Assembly: GCF_900095705.1 (NCBI RefSeq)
Contig: NZ_LT608326.1
Span: 310,001 to 374,000, forward strand
Length of the DNA: 64,000 bases
Source of the DNA: Fusobacterium massiliense
GTDB taxonomy: Bacteria > Fusobacteriota > Fusobacteriia > Fusobacteriales > Fusobacteriaceae
Direction of reading: 5' to 3'
Shown: piece by piece, positions 1 through 7,763 of the stretch
How the letters are laid out: the number at the start of each line of letters is the position of its first letter
How positions within the stretch are numbered: the stretch's first letter is position 1
Notes under the pieces: generated by a model
Database searches by the model: none
Told to the model about the DNA's origin: nothing
What the model saw: the letters and a program-made list of their open reading frames with translations, nothing else
Made by a program: the position numbers and the translations under genes

Positions 1-1260
1 TTTCATCTCTTCTTTTAATCTTCCAGGCAATACAGCTAGTCCCATAACTTCAATAAGACCAATATTTTCCTTTTTAATACTATGGTGTTCACTGTGTGGG
101 TGGAATATTCCTAAAGGATTAGCTTCATCAGTTCTATTATTTCTAAAAACAAGGTCAAGCTCAAATTTTTCTCCTCTTCTTCTAGCAATAGGAGTTATTG
201 TATTATGTGGAACTTTATCTGTGAATGCAAAAATTCCTACTTCTTCATCTGAATAAGCTCTCCAAGATTTTAAAATACTATCTGCTAATTCAATCAATTC
301 ATCTTTATTAAGGCTTGTCAATCTTAAAACTGACATAGGCCATTTTACAATTCCTGCTTCAATATTTGGATATTTTTCAAAAACTACCTTGTTTTCAATA
401 GGTGCTTTCGCCATAGGAAATTCATGATTTCCACCTTGATAATGGTCATGACTTAGTATAGAACCTCCAACTATAGGTAAATCTGCATTTGAACCTATAA
501 AATAATGAGGGAACTGATTTACAAAGTCAAGTGTTCTTGAAAAAGTATCTCTATTAATTTTCATTTCTCTGTGTTCAGAACAAAAAACTATTGTATGTTC
601 ATTGTAGTAAACATAAGGAGAATATTGAAAGTACCATCTTTCTCCTTGAAGTTCTAAAGGTAAAACTCTATGATTTTGTCTAGCTGGGTGACTTAAAGTA
701 CCAGCAAATCCAACATTTTCATAGCATAACAAACATTTTGGGTAGTTTGTTTGAGGCATATTTTTTTGTCTTTCAATCTCTTTTGGATCTTTTTCAGGTT
801 TAGATAAGTTTACAGTAATTTCTAAATCTCCATATTCTGTTGGACTTTTCCAATATAGATTTTTTGCAATTCTTTCTGTTCTTATGTAGTTAGTTTTTTG
901 AGAGAAGTTGTAGAAAACATCAGTTGCCTTTTTTTTATCTTTTGCATAATTTTCTTTAAATTCTTTTATAACTTCTCTAGGAAAAGGAGTTAATTTTCCC
1001 ATAATATCAGTATCAAATATATCTCTGTCAGTTGTACCATTTTCTATGATATTTTTTTCAATAGCATAATCACAAATTTTATCTAAAATTTCTTGAGGAT
1101 AGTCTGGTATATCGTAGTTACTATTTTCAGGCTCTATCCAATCTTTTAATTGTAGTAAGTTCATCAACTCATTTCTAACAAACATAGTGTCTTCTTCAGT
1201 AATCAATGAATTTTTTTTACCATATTCTATTAATTGTTCAATTAAAGTGTAGATACTCAT
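1..1260 (-). CDS. galT: galactose-1-phosphate uridylyltransferase, class II (3' end outside window)
   Basis: The minus strand reads open from an ATG at 1258-1260 to the left edge, about 420 codons without a stop; the C-terminus lies outside the window. The protein begins MSIYTLIEQLIEYGKKNSL and carries SHDHYQGGNHEFPM near residue 270 and an IFHPHSEHHS segment further on, features of the class II (Firmicutes-type) GalT family, which is normally near 490-500 residues. The enzyme exchanges galactose-1-phosphate and UDP-glucose in the cytoplasmic Leloir pathway. It lies 42 bases downstream of galK on the same strand with a GGACTGAC-type ribosome site, so the two are probably co-transcribed. The assignment is firm; only the missing end is unknown. 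Confidence 0.93.
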   Translation of the reverse strand, partial: MSIYTLIEQLIEYGKKNSLITEEDTMFVRNELMNLLQLKDWIEPENSNYDIPDYPQEILDKICDYAIEKNIIENGTTDRDIFDTDIMGKLTPFPREVIKEFKENYAKDKKKATDVFYNFSQKTNYIRTERIAKNLYWKSPTEYGDLEITVNLSKPEKDPKEIERQKNMPQTNYPKCLLCYENVGFAGTLSHPARQNHRVLPLELQGERWYFQYSPYVYYNEHTIVFCSEHREMKINRDTFSRTLDFVNQFPHYFIGSNADLPIVGGSILSHDHYQGGNHEFPMAKAPIENKVVFEKYPNIEAGIVKWPMSVLRLTSLNKDELIELADSILKSWRAYSDEEVGIFAFTDKVPHNTITPIARRRGEKFELDLVFRNNRTDEANPLGIFHPHSEHHSIKKENIGLIEVMGLAVLPGRLKEEMK

Positions 1261-1302
1261 AGTCAGTCCTTTCAAATTTTATTTTTGTATAACTTGTGTA
1301 AA

Positions 1303-2469
1303 TTAAAGTTTTCTAGCTCCATCACCAATATTTGCAATGTAGAAACTTGCTTCTAATCCAGTTTTTTCTTTATACTTTTTACCAACATTTTTTATAAAAT
1401 TATCAACTTCAGAATTTTTTACTATACTTACTGTACAACCTCCAAAACCAGCTCCAGTCATACGAGCACCAACAGTTCCAACTTCTTCCCATGCTGCTTC
1501 AACAAGAGAATCTAGTTCTAAACCTGTAACTTCATAGTCATCTCTTAAAGAAATATGAGATTTATTCATAAGTTCTCCAAATGTTTTTATATCATCTTTT
1601 TTTAAGAACTCAACAGCAACTTTAGCCCTTTCATTTTCTGTTACAGCATGAGTTGCTCTTTTCAATTGTTCTTCATCTTTAATGAAATGTTTAACTTTAT
1701 TAAATTCTTCAACAGTTAATTCACCTAAGTATTTAATATTAACTCCATTTTTATTTAAAACAGCAACAGCTTCTTCACAAGAGCTTCTTCTCTCATTATA
1801 TTTAGAATCAGCTAAACCTCTTTTTTTGTTAGTGTTTGCAATAACAATAGACATATCTTTTAATTTTACAGGTACATAAGTAAAGTTCAATGTGTTGCAA
1901 TCAAGCAAGATAGCATTATCTTTTTTCCCCATTCCAACGGCAAATTGATCCATAATTCCAGAGTTAACTCCAATGAATTTATTTTCTGCAATTTGGCAAT
2001 ATTTAACCATTTCTACCATATCTATATCTAAATTAAATAGAGATTTTAAGATAACAGCAGTTAAAACTTCGATTGAAGCTGAAGATGAAAGTCCTGCTCC
2101 ATTAGGTATATTTCCAAAGAATAGTACATCAAAACCATTTGGAACTTTAAATCCTTTATCTAAGAAAGTTTTTATAACACCTTTTGGATAGTTAGCCCAA
2201 TCGTCTTTTTTATCATAAACTAAATTATCTAAATTAAATTCGATAATTCCTAAATCTTCAAAATTTTCAGAGTACATTCTAAAATTTTTATCTTCTCTTT
2301 GTCTAACGATGGCATAAGTACCAAAATCTAAGGCACAAGGGAAAACAAAACCACCATTGTAATCTGTATGTTCTCCAATTAGGTTTACTCTACCTGGAGA
2401 GAAAAAACTTTCAATATTGTCATCTTGTTTAAAAATCTCTTTAAAGTGTTCTGTTAATTTTATTATCAT
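1303..2469 (-). CDS. galK: galactokinase
   Basis: This 388-residue GHMP-family kinase phosphorylates galactose at C1, the first committed Leloir step. The galactokinase signature GRVNLIGEHTDYNGG is at residues 26-40, the phosphate-binding GLSSSAS motif near 125-131, and the third GHMP motif GARMTGAGFGG at 334-344. Length is typical for bacterial GalK. A GGGAGG ribosome site precedes the ATG. It leads a galK-galT pair. A TATAAT-like -10 lies on the minus strand at 2504-2509, but no good -35 is visible. A palindromic repeat (2577-2650) lies just upstream. Confidence 0.97.
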   Translation of the reverse strand: MIIKLTEHFKEIFKQDDNIESFFSPGRVNLIGEHTDYNGGFVFPCALDFGTYAIVRQREDKNFRMYSENFEDLGIIEFNLDNLVYDKKDDWANYPKGVIKTFLDKGFKVPNGFDVLFFGNIPNGAGLSSSASIEVLTAVILKSLFNLDIDMVEMVKYCQIAENKFIGVNSGIMDQFAVGMGKKDNAILLDCNTLNFTYVPVKLKDMSIVIANTNKKRGLADSKYNERRSSCEEAVAVLNKNGVNIKYLGELTVEEFNKVKHFIKDEEQLKRATHAVTENERAKVAVEFLKKDDIKTFGELMNKSHISLRDDYEVTGLELDSLVEAAWEEVGTVGARMTGAGFGGCTVSIVKNSEVDNFIKNVGKKYKEKTGLEASFYIANIGDGARKL

Positions 2470-2576
2470 TCGGAAAAACCTCCCATAAGTTTTTATTTCC
2501 TTAATTATATAATATTTTTAAATATAAATAAATCATTTTTTATTCTATAGGAAAGTATAAATTTAAATGCTTATTA

Positions 2577-2650
2577 GTCTCTGACGTCCGTATTAGTTCG
2601 AAGAGCCTGTGTTTATTGAGCTCGTAGAACTCATACGGCTGTCAAGAGAC
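2577..2650 (+). repeat. dispersed palindromic repeat, copy 1
   Basis: This is the reference form of the family: an outer stem GTCTCT/AGAGAC, then CCGTAT/ATACGG and AGTTC/GAACT stems closing on GAGC...GAGCTC. It is preceded by the conserved left flank with CTATAGGAAAGTATAAA (about 2545-2561) and followed by a T-rich right flank. It lies between the stop of the minus-strand lipoprotein gene and the start of galK. Confidence 0.9.
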
Positions 2651-2681
2651 TTTTTTTATTTATTTTCTAAATGGATAAAAA

Positions 2682-3551
2682 TCAAAACTTCTCTTTTATA
2701 GTGTGATTTTTATCTCGTATTGTTTCACTTATTAAATTTGAATTTTCATCATAAAATTTTACTGTAATAAGTCCATTTTTTATTTCTGAAACTTCAGATA
2801 GATTACCATTTTCATAGTAAACTTTCATATCAACACTGGCATCTAGGCTTATGCTTGTATGCAACATCTCTTTTCCGTTCTCATAATAAACAACAATATT
2901 TAAACCTTGTATATCAATTGCTTTATTCCCATTTTTATAATAAGATTGAACTCCCTCCATACCTAAAGATAAAAGAACTGCTTTAGAAATTTTATCTTTA
3001 GAGCCAAACAATTGTAAAAATGATGTTCTTTCAGGCTGTCCCTTATATTTTATTCCTTTTGGAGAAACAGAAACTACTTCCTCTCCATTCTCATTATAAA
3101 CTCCAATAAAAGTTTTTTCTAAAATAAGCATTTTGTTACCATTTTTATAGAATATGCTTATATCTTTTCCTTTTGATTCGGCTTGAAGAATTCCATCTTT
3201 ATAGAATCTTTTTCCAGATAGTATTTTCCCATCTGCATAGATAGTTTGAGATAAAATTTTTCGATTATTATAATATAGTATATCTTTTCCATCTAGCTTG
3301 TTGCTCTTTATAGAATATTCTCTTAAAAGAACGTTTTTAACTAATCTTTCTTGTTTTCCATCGGGTAATCCATTTTGATAGTTTCCTCTTATTTGAACAT
3401 CATTCTCTGTGTATTCATATTCCCCATTTGCTGGGACATCATTCACATATAGCATGTTATCAACTTTCTTAAATGTATTGTTCTTTGTTTGTTCTACATT
3501 TTTACAAGCTACTAAAAAAAGCATAAAAAATAGTATAAATATTTTTTTCAT
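2682..3551 (-). CDS. lipoprotein with YwqK/MORN-like repeats
   Basis: This is a 289-residue predicted lipoprotein. A short basic N-terminus, a hydrophobic stretch and the lipobox LVAC (Cys16) give a typical lipoprotein signal. The mature part is built of repeated units of the type YYENGK, FYKDGI, YYNNRK and YKNGNK, a MORN-variant repeat seen in proteins annotated as YwqK-family antitoxins. In this setting that name describes the fold rather than a toxin partner; no toxin gene is adjacent. It is flanked on both sides by palindromic repeat copies and looks monocistronic. Function is unknown; surface or periplasmic location is inferred from the lipobox. Confidence 0.8.
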   Translation of the reverse strand: MKKIFILFFMLFLVACKNVEQTKNNTFKKVDNMLYVNDVPANGEYEYTENDVQIRGNYQNGLPDGKQERLVKNVLLREYSIKSNKLDGKDILYYNNRKILSQTIYADGKILSGKRFYKDGILQAESKGKDISIFYKNGNKMLILEKTFIGVYNENGEEVVSVSPKGIKYKGQPERTSFLQLFGSKDKISKAVLLSLGMEGVQSYYKNGNKAIDIQGLNIVVYYENGKEMLHTSISLDASVDMKVYYENGNLSEVSEIKNGLITVKFYDENSNLISETIRDKNHTIKEKF

Positions 3552-3615
3552 TTTGATTTAATCCTTTCATAATTTTTTATTCTATAGAAAAGTATAAAAA
3601 TAAATAGCAAAATTG

Positions 3616-3689
3616 GTCTCTGAGGTCCGTATTAGTTCGAAGAGCCTGTGTTCATTGAGCTCGTAGAACTCATACGGTTGTCAAGAGAC
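3616..3689 (+). repeat. dispersed palindromic repeat, copy 2
   Basis: A nearly complete copy with left flank CTATAGAAAAGTATAAA and right end GAGACTTTATTTATT. It carries GAGG instead of GACG after the outer stem and ACGGTTGTC on the other arm. It lies 64 bases upstream of the minus-strand lipoprotein gene. Confidence 0.88.
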
Positions 3690-3768
3690 TTTATTTATTA
3701 TAGCATATTTTTAATTAAAGTCTCTTGTTAAATCTATAGGAAAGTATAAAATTAAATAACGAAAATTA

Positions 3769-3839
3769 GTCTCCGACGTCCGTATTACTCTGGAGAGCAT
3801 TTTGGTGAGCTCGGAAGAGTCATACAGCTGTCAGGAGAC
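3769..3839 (+). repeat. dispersed palindromic repeat, copy 3 (covariant subtype)
   Basis: The outer stem here is GTCTCC/GGAGAC, not GTCTCT/AGAGAC, and the middle stem is ACTCT/AGAGT, not AGTTC/GAACT. Both strands of each stem have changed together so pairing is kept. The loop is shorter (ATTTTG). The copy at 9455-9525 is the same subtype in reverse orientation. Left flank CTATAGGAAAGTATAAA is present. Confidence 0.88.
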
Positions 3840-3913
3840 TTTATTTTATATTTTTTATTCATTACTGAAATAATAAACAATAAAAATATATATTACTTAT
3901 ATTATTAAAATAA

Positions 3914-3942
3914 TTGACTTTATTTGATTTAAAAGGTAAAAT
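3914..3942 (+). promoter_or_regulatory. predicted sigma-70 promoter for the fatty acid transporter gene
   Basis: TTGACT at 3914-3919 and TAAAAT at 3937-3942 are separated by 17 bases. The only gene downstream on this strand is the transporter at 4100, so the predicted transcript would start near 3949 and carry repeat copy 4 in its 5' untranslated region. Confidence 0.6.
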
Positions 3943-4003
3943 ATTCGGGCAATTATATATTTTTTTATTCTATAAGAAAGTATAAATTTAAATATCAAAA
4001 TAA

Positions 4004-4077
4004 GTCTCTGACATCCGTATTAGTTTGAAGAGCCTGTGTTTATTGAGCTCGTAGAACTCATACGGATGTCAAGAGGC
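4004..4077 (+). repeat. dispersed palindromic repeat, copy 4, in a 5' leader
   Basis: A full-length copy with left flank CTATAAGAAAGTATAAA. The outer stem is GTCTCT/AGAGGC (one wobble) and the middle AGTTT/GAACT (one wobble). It ends 22 bases before the ATG of the fatty acid transporter, right next to its AAAGGGG ribosome site, so it should fold in that mRNA leader. Confidence 0.88.
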
Positions 4078-4099
4078 TTTATTTAGAAAAGGGGTTAAA

Positions 4100-5479
4100 A
4101 TGGAAAATATTAAAGAAAAAAAAGGAATTTTTAAGAAATTCACATCTATGTGTGTGGGTATAATGGAAAAGTATTTACCTGATCCATTTATATTTTGTGC
4201 ATTATTAACATTCGTAGTGTTTTTAGGAGCTTGGTTTTTAACAAGTTCATCATTCCTTGATGTTATAAAATATTGGGTAGATGGATTTTGGTCATTATTA
4301 AGTTTTTCAATGCAAATGGCGTTAGTTTTGGTAACTGGACATGCTCTTGCTAGTTCAAATTTATTCAAAAAAATGTTATCAACATTTGCATCTGGAATTA
4401 AAGGACCTAAACAAGCTATTTGGGTAATATCAATAGTGTCTGCTATAGCTTGTATTTTAAACTGGGGATTTGGACTTGTTATCGGAGCTTTATTTGCAAA
4501 AGAAATTGCTAAGAAAGTTAAAGGAGTAGATTACAGACTTCTTATAGCATCAGCTTATACAGGATTCTTAGTATGGCACGGAGGACTTTCTGGTTCAATT
4601 CCATTACAACTTGCAAGTGGAAACGGAGAAAGTTTAGCACAACAAACTGCTGGTGCAGTTACTGCAGCTATTCCTACAAGTGAAACAATGTTTTCACCAA
4701 TGAATATATATATAGTTGTTGGACTTTTAATTATAGTTCCTCTATTAAATGTTGCAATGTTTCCTTCTAAAGATGAAGTTGTTGAAGTTGACCAAAGACT
4801 TTTAGCAGAACCTGTTGAAGAAGTTTTAGACAAATCTAAAATGACTCCTGCTGAAAAATTAGAAAATAGTAGAATAGTTTCTATACTTTTAGCTATTATG
4901 GGATTCACTTATATTATTCAATATTTAATAACTAAAGGTTTTGCTTTAAACTTAAATCTAGTAAACTTTATATTCTTATTTTTAGGAATACTTTTACATG
5001 GTACTCCAAAAAGATACTTGAATGCACTAGCTGAAGCTGTTAAGGGTGCTGCTGGAATATTACTTCAATTCCCATTTTATGCAGGTATTATGGGAATAAT
5101 GGTTGGAGCAGATGCAAACGGAATTTCTCTTGCAAGACTAATGTCAGATTTCTTCGTAAACATTTCAACTGAAAGAACTTTCCCAGTATTCTCATTTATT
5201 AGTGCTGGTGTAGTTAATTTCTTTGTTCCATCTGGTGGAGGACAATGGGCAGTTCAAGCTCCTATCGTTATGCCTGCTGGTCAAGCAATCGGAGTTTCTG
5301 CAGCTAAATCTGCAATGGCTATTGCTTGGGGAGATGCTTGGACAAATATGATACAACCGTTCTGGGCTTTACCTGCTTTAGGTATTGCTGGACTAGGTGC
5401 TAAAGATATTATGGGATATTGCTTAATTGTAACAGTAGTTTCTGGTATCTTTATTTGTACTGGTTTCTTATTATTTTAA
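4100..5479 (+). CDS. atoE: short-chain fatty acid transporter, AtoE family
   Basis: This 459-residue integral membrane protein has around 11-12 hydrophobic segments and the family-typical stretches DPFIFCALLTFVVFLGAW near residue 23 and PSGGGQWAVQAP near residue 377. It belongs to the AtoE/short-chain fatty acid transporter family, expected to move acetoacetate, butyrate or similar acids across the inner membrane. Placement just before CoA-transferase subunits fits import or export coupled to butyrate/acetoacetate metabolism. It has its own promoter and a strong terminator at 5495-5553, so it is transcribed separately from the CoA-transferase genes. Substrate is inferred from family and neighbours. 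Confidence 0.9.
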   Translation: MENIKEKKGIFKKFTSMCVGIMEKYLPDPFIFCALLTFVVFLGAWFLTSSSFLDVIKYWVDGFWSLLSFSMQMALVLVTGHALASSNLFKKMLSTFASGIKGPKQAIWVISIVSAIACILNWGFGLVIGALFAKEIAKKVKGVDYRLLIASAYTGFLVWHGGLSGSIPLQLASGNGESLAQQTAGAVTAAIPTSETMFSPMNIYIVVGLLIIVPLLNVAMFPSKDEVVEVDQRLLAEPVEEVLDKSKMTPAEKLENSRIVSILLAIMGFTYIIQYLITKGFALNLNLVNFIFLFLGILLHGTPKRYLNALAEAVKGAAGILLQFPFYAGIMGIMVGADANGISLARLMSDFFVNISTERTFPVFSFISAGVVNFFVPSGGGQWAVQAPIVMPAGQAIGVSAAKSAMAIAWGDAWTNMIQPFWALPALGIAGLGAKDIMGYCLIVTVVSGIFICTGFLLF

Positions 5480-5494
5480 AATTTGAAAAAATAT

Positions 5495-5553
5495 AAAAAG
5501 CAAGTTTGTCTGTCATTGTTATACGTAAATGCTCTCATAACTTGCTTTTTTTT
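5495..5553 (+). terminator. intrinsic terminator after the fatty acid transporter
   Basis: A perfect 12-bp stem AAAAAGCAAGTT/AACTTGCTTTTT encloses a 32-base loop and runs into eight T residues. Confidence 0.8.
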
Positions 5554-5564
5554 AAAAAATATGC

Positions 5565-5591
5565 TTGATTTTTAAAGAAATATGATATAAT
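5565..5591 (+). promoter_or_regulatory. predicted promoter for the CoA-transferase operon
   Basis: TTGATT at 5565-5570 and an extended -10 (TGATATAAT, TATAAT at 5586-5591), 15 bases apart; the extended -10 may compensate for the short spacer. It lies 35 bases before the first gene. Confidence 0.6.
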
Positions 5592-5625
5592 AGAAACAAT
5601 AATTATTATCAAGGAGGATAAATTT

Positions 5626-6279
5626 ATGAAGCAAAAATTAGTTTCAATGGAAGAAGCAATATCTCATATTAAAGATGGAATGACTATTCATGTTGGTGGT
5701 TTCTTAGCTTGTGGAACTCCTGAATCAATTATAACAGCTCTTATTGAAAAAGGTGTTAAAGATTTAACAATAGTTTGTAACGATACAGCTTTTGTTGATA
5801 GAGGAATTGGAAGACTTGTTGTAAATAACCAAGTTAAAAAAGTTATAGCTAGTCATATAGGTACTAACCCTGAAACAGGGGAAAAAATGCATGATGGAAC
5901 AATGGAAGTTGAACTTGTGCCTCAAGGAACTCTTGCAGAAAGAGTTAGAGCTGCAGGTTGTGGACTAGGTGGAGTTTTAACTCCAACAGGTCTTGGAACT
6001 GTTGTTCAAGAAGGAAAAGAAATTATTGAAGTTGATGGAAGAAAATTCTTATTAGAAAAACCTATAAAGGCTGATGTTGCTATTATATTCGGAACAACAG
6101 TTGATGAACTAGGAAATGTTATCTGTGCTAAGACAACTAAAAACTTTAATCCATTAATGGCAACTGCTGCTGATGTAGTTATAGTTGAAGCTGCTGAATT
6201 AGTTCCTGGTGGTTCATTAGATCCTGATCATTTAGATATATCAAGAATATTCGTAGACTATATAGTAAAAAGTAATTAA
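5626..6279 (+). CDS. atoD: CoA-transferase subunit alpha (acetate/acetoacetate/butyrate type)
   Basis: This 217-residue protein is the alpha subunit of a family I CoA-transferase. The glycine-rich GGFLACGTPESIITAL segment at residues 24-39 and GCGLGGVLTPTGLGT near 112 are characteristic. With the beta subunit it moves CoA between acetate and acetoacetate or butyrate in the cytoplasm, a step of amino-acid-derived butyrate fermentation. A strong AAGGAGG site precedes the ATG. The beta subunit follows at once. The exact acyl preference cannot be read from sequence. Confidence 0.93.
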   Translation: MKQKLVSMEEAISHIKDGMTIHVGGFLACGTPESIITALIEKGVKDLTIVCNDTAFVDRGIGRLVVNNQVKKVIASHIGTNPETGEKMHDGTMEVELVPQGTLAERVRAAGCGLGGVLTPTGLGTVVQEGKEIIEVDGRKFLLEKPIKADVAIIFGTTVDELGNVICAKTTKNFNPLMATAADVVIVEAAELVPGGSLDPDHLDISRIFVDYIVKSN

Positions 6280-6293
6280 TGGAGGTTGTAAAC

Positions 6294-6947
6294 ATGGAAA
6301 TGGATAAAAATTTAGTTAGAGAAGTTATTGCAAAAAGAGTTGCTCAAGAATTTCATGATGGATATGTTGTAAACTTAGGAATAGGACTACCTACATTAGT
6401 TGCTAACTATGTTGGTGATATGGATGTTATTTTTCAAAGTGAAAATGGTTGTATAGGTGCTGGGCCTGCTCCAGAAAAAGGTAAGGAAGACAAATATCTA
6501 ACAAATGCTGGAGGTGGATTTATTACAGCTGCTAAAGGAGCTATGTTCTTTGATTCTGCTTATTCATTTGGAATAATAAGAGGAGGGCATGTTGATGCTA
6601 CTGTACTTGGAGCATTAGAAGTTGATGAAAAAGGAAACATTGCTAACTGGATGATACCTGGTAAAAAAGTTCCAGGAATGGGTGGAGCAATGGATCTAGT
6701 TGTAGGAGCTAAACATGTTATAGTTGCTATGGAACATACATCAAATGGTGCTGTAAAAATATTAAAAGAATGTAAATTACCTCTAACAGCTGTTGGTGTT
6801 GTAAATATGATAATTACTGAAAAAGCTGTGTTTGAAGTAACTGACAAAGGTTTAGTTTTAACTGAAATTTCAGAATATTCATCTTTAGAAGATATCAAAG
6901 CTTCTACTGAAGCTGACTTTATTGTTGCAGAAAATTTAAAAAAATAA
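6294..6947 (+). CDS. atoA: CoA-transferase subunit beta (acetate/acetoacetate/butyrate type)
   Basis: This is the 217-residue beta subunit of the family I CoA-transferase. The catalytic glutamate motif SENG is present with Glu50, followed by GAGPAP. The ATG at 6294 is preferred over one at 6279 because GGAGGT at 6282-6287 is correctly spaced for 6294 and would lie inside the longer reading frame. It begins 14 bases after the alpha subunit stop, and the glycosylase gene begins three bases after its stop, so the three genes form one transcript. Confidence 0.93.
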   Translation: MEMDKNLVREVIAKRVAQEFHDGYVVNLGIGLPTLVANYVGDMDVIFQSENGCIGAGPAPEKGKEDKYLTNAGGGFITAAKGAMFFDSAYSFGIIRGGHVDATVLGALEVDEKGNIANWMIPGKKVPGMGGAMDLVVGAKHVIVAMEHTSNGAVKILKECKLPLTAVGVVNMIITEKAVFEVTDKGLVLTEISEYSSLEDIKASTEADFIVAENLKK

Positions 6948-6950
6948 GCT

Positions 6951-7604
6951 ATGAAAAAAAATGAATACTTTAAAGAAATAGAAAAAATTTATAAAGAAAA
7001 AAAATCTGATTTTAAAAAAAGACTTCAAGAATTTAGAGATACTTGGAATAAGGGAACAAATAAAGATATACATTTAGAACTATCTTTCTGTATACTTACC
7101 CCTCAATCTAAGGCTCTAAATGCTTGGCAAGCCATAACTAATTTGAAAGAAAATAACTTGATTTTCACTGGTTCAGCTGAAGAAATGGTTGAGTATTTGA
7201 ATATAGTCAGATTTAAAAATAATAAATCAAAATTTTTAGTTGCTTTAAGAGAGCAAATGACTAAAAATGGAGAGATTGTAACAAAAGATTTCTTTTCATC
7301 TATTCCAACAACATTTGAAAAAAGGGAATGGATAGTTAAAAATATCAAAGGCATGTCATATAAAGAAGCTGGACACTTCTTAAGAAATGTTGGTTTTGGA
7401 AGTGAAGTAGCTATTTTAGATAGACATATTCTAAGAAATCTTGTGAAACTTGAAGTTATTGATGAAATTCCAAAAACTTTAAGTCCTAAAATTTATCTTG
7501 AAATTGAAAAGAAGATGAAAGAATATTGTGATTTTGTTAAAATTCCAATGGACGAGATGGACTTATTACTTTGGTATAAAGAAGCTGGAGTTATTTTTAA
7601 ATAG
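6951..7604 (+). CDS. 8-oxoguanine DNA glycosylase/AP lyase, Ogg2 type
   Basis: This 217-residue protein matches the Ogg2-type N-glycosylase/DNA lyase family known from archaea and some bacteria. The helix-hairpin-helix segment KGMSYKEAGHFLRNVG (residues 133-148) holds the catalytic lysine at 138, and LDRHILRNL follows with the catalytic aspartate at 157. It removes oxidised guanine and nicks the abasic site. It starts three bases after the CoA-transferase beta stop, so it is probably translationally coupled. The pairing with fermentation genes has no obvious metabolic reason. No terminator is seen other than repeat copy 5 and the hairpin at 7716-7750. Confidence 0.88.
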   Translation: MKKNEYFKEIEKIYKEKKSDFKKRLQEFRDTWNKGTNKDIHLELSFCILTPQSKALNAWQAITNLKENNLIFTGSAEEMVEYLNIVRFKNNKSKFLVALREQMTKNGEIVTKDFFSSIPTTFEKREWIVKNIKGMSYKEAGHFLRNVGFGSEVAILDRHILRNLVKLEVIDEIPKTLSPKIYLEIEKKMKEYCDFVKIPMDEMDLLLWYKEAGVIFK

Positions 7605-7616
7605 TATATAAATAAA

Positions 7617-7690
7617 GTCTCTTGACAGCCGTATGAGTTCTACGAGCTCAATAAACACAGGCTCTTCGAACTAATACGGACGTCAGAGAC
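7617..7690 (-). repeat. dispersed palindromic repeat, copy 5
   Basis: A full-length copy in reverse orientation, with AAATAAAGTCTC on the left and the reverse of the conserved flank (TAATTTTATACTTTTCTTATA) on the right. It begins 13 bases after the glycosylase stop. Confidence 0.9.
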
Positions 7691-7715
7691 TAATTTTATA
7701 CTTTTCTTATAAATT

Positions 7716-7750
7716 AAAAAATCCCTGATATCTACATCAGGGATTTTATT
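7716..7750. terminator. bidirectional intrinsic terminator
   Basis: An AAAAATCCCTGAT...ATCAGGGATTTT hairpin with A-run and T-run on either side sits between two convergent genes, the plus-strand glycosylase and the minus-strand PTS gene. Confidence 0.85.
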
Positions 7751-7763
7751 TATAGATTTTCTT

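Noticed and set aside
2682-3551. Toxin-antitoxin module with a YwqK-family antitoxin
   Set aside because: The protein has a lipoprotein signal and no toxin-like gene is adjacent, so the family name does not imply an antitoxin function here.
6279-6293. Earlier ATG for the CoA-transferase beta subunit
   Set aside because: It overlaps the alpha stop, has no ribosome site and would place the GGAGGT that serves 6294 inside the coding region.
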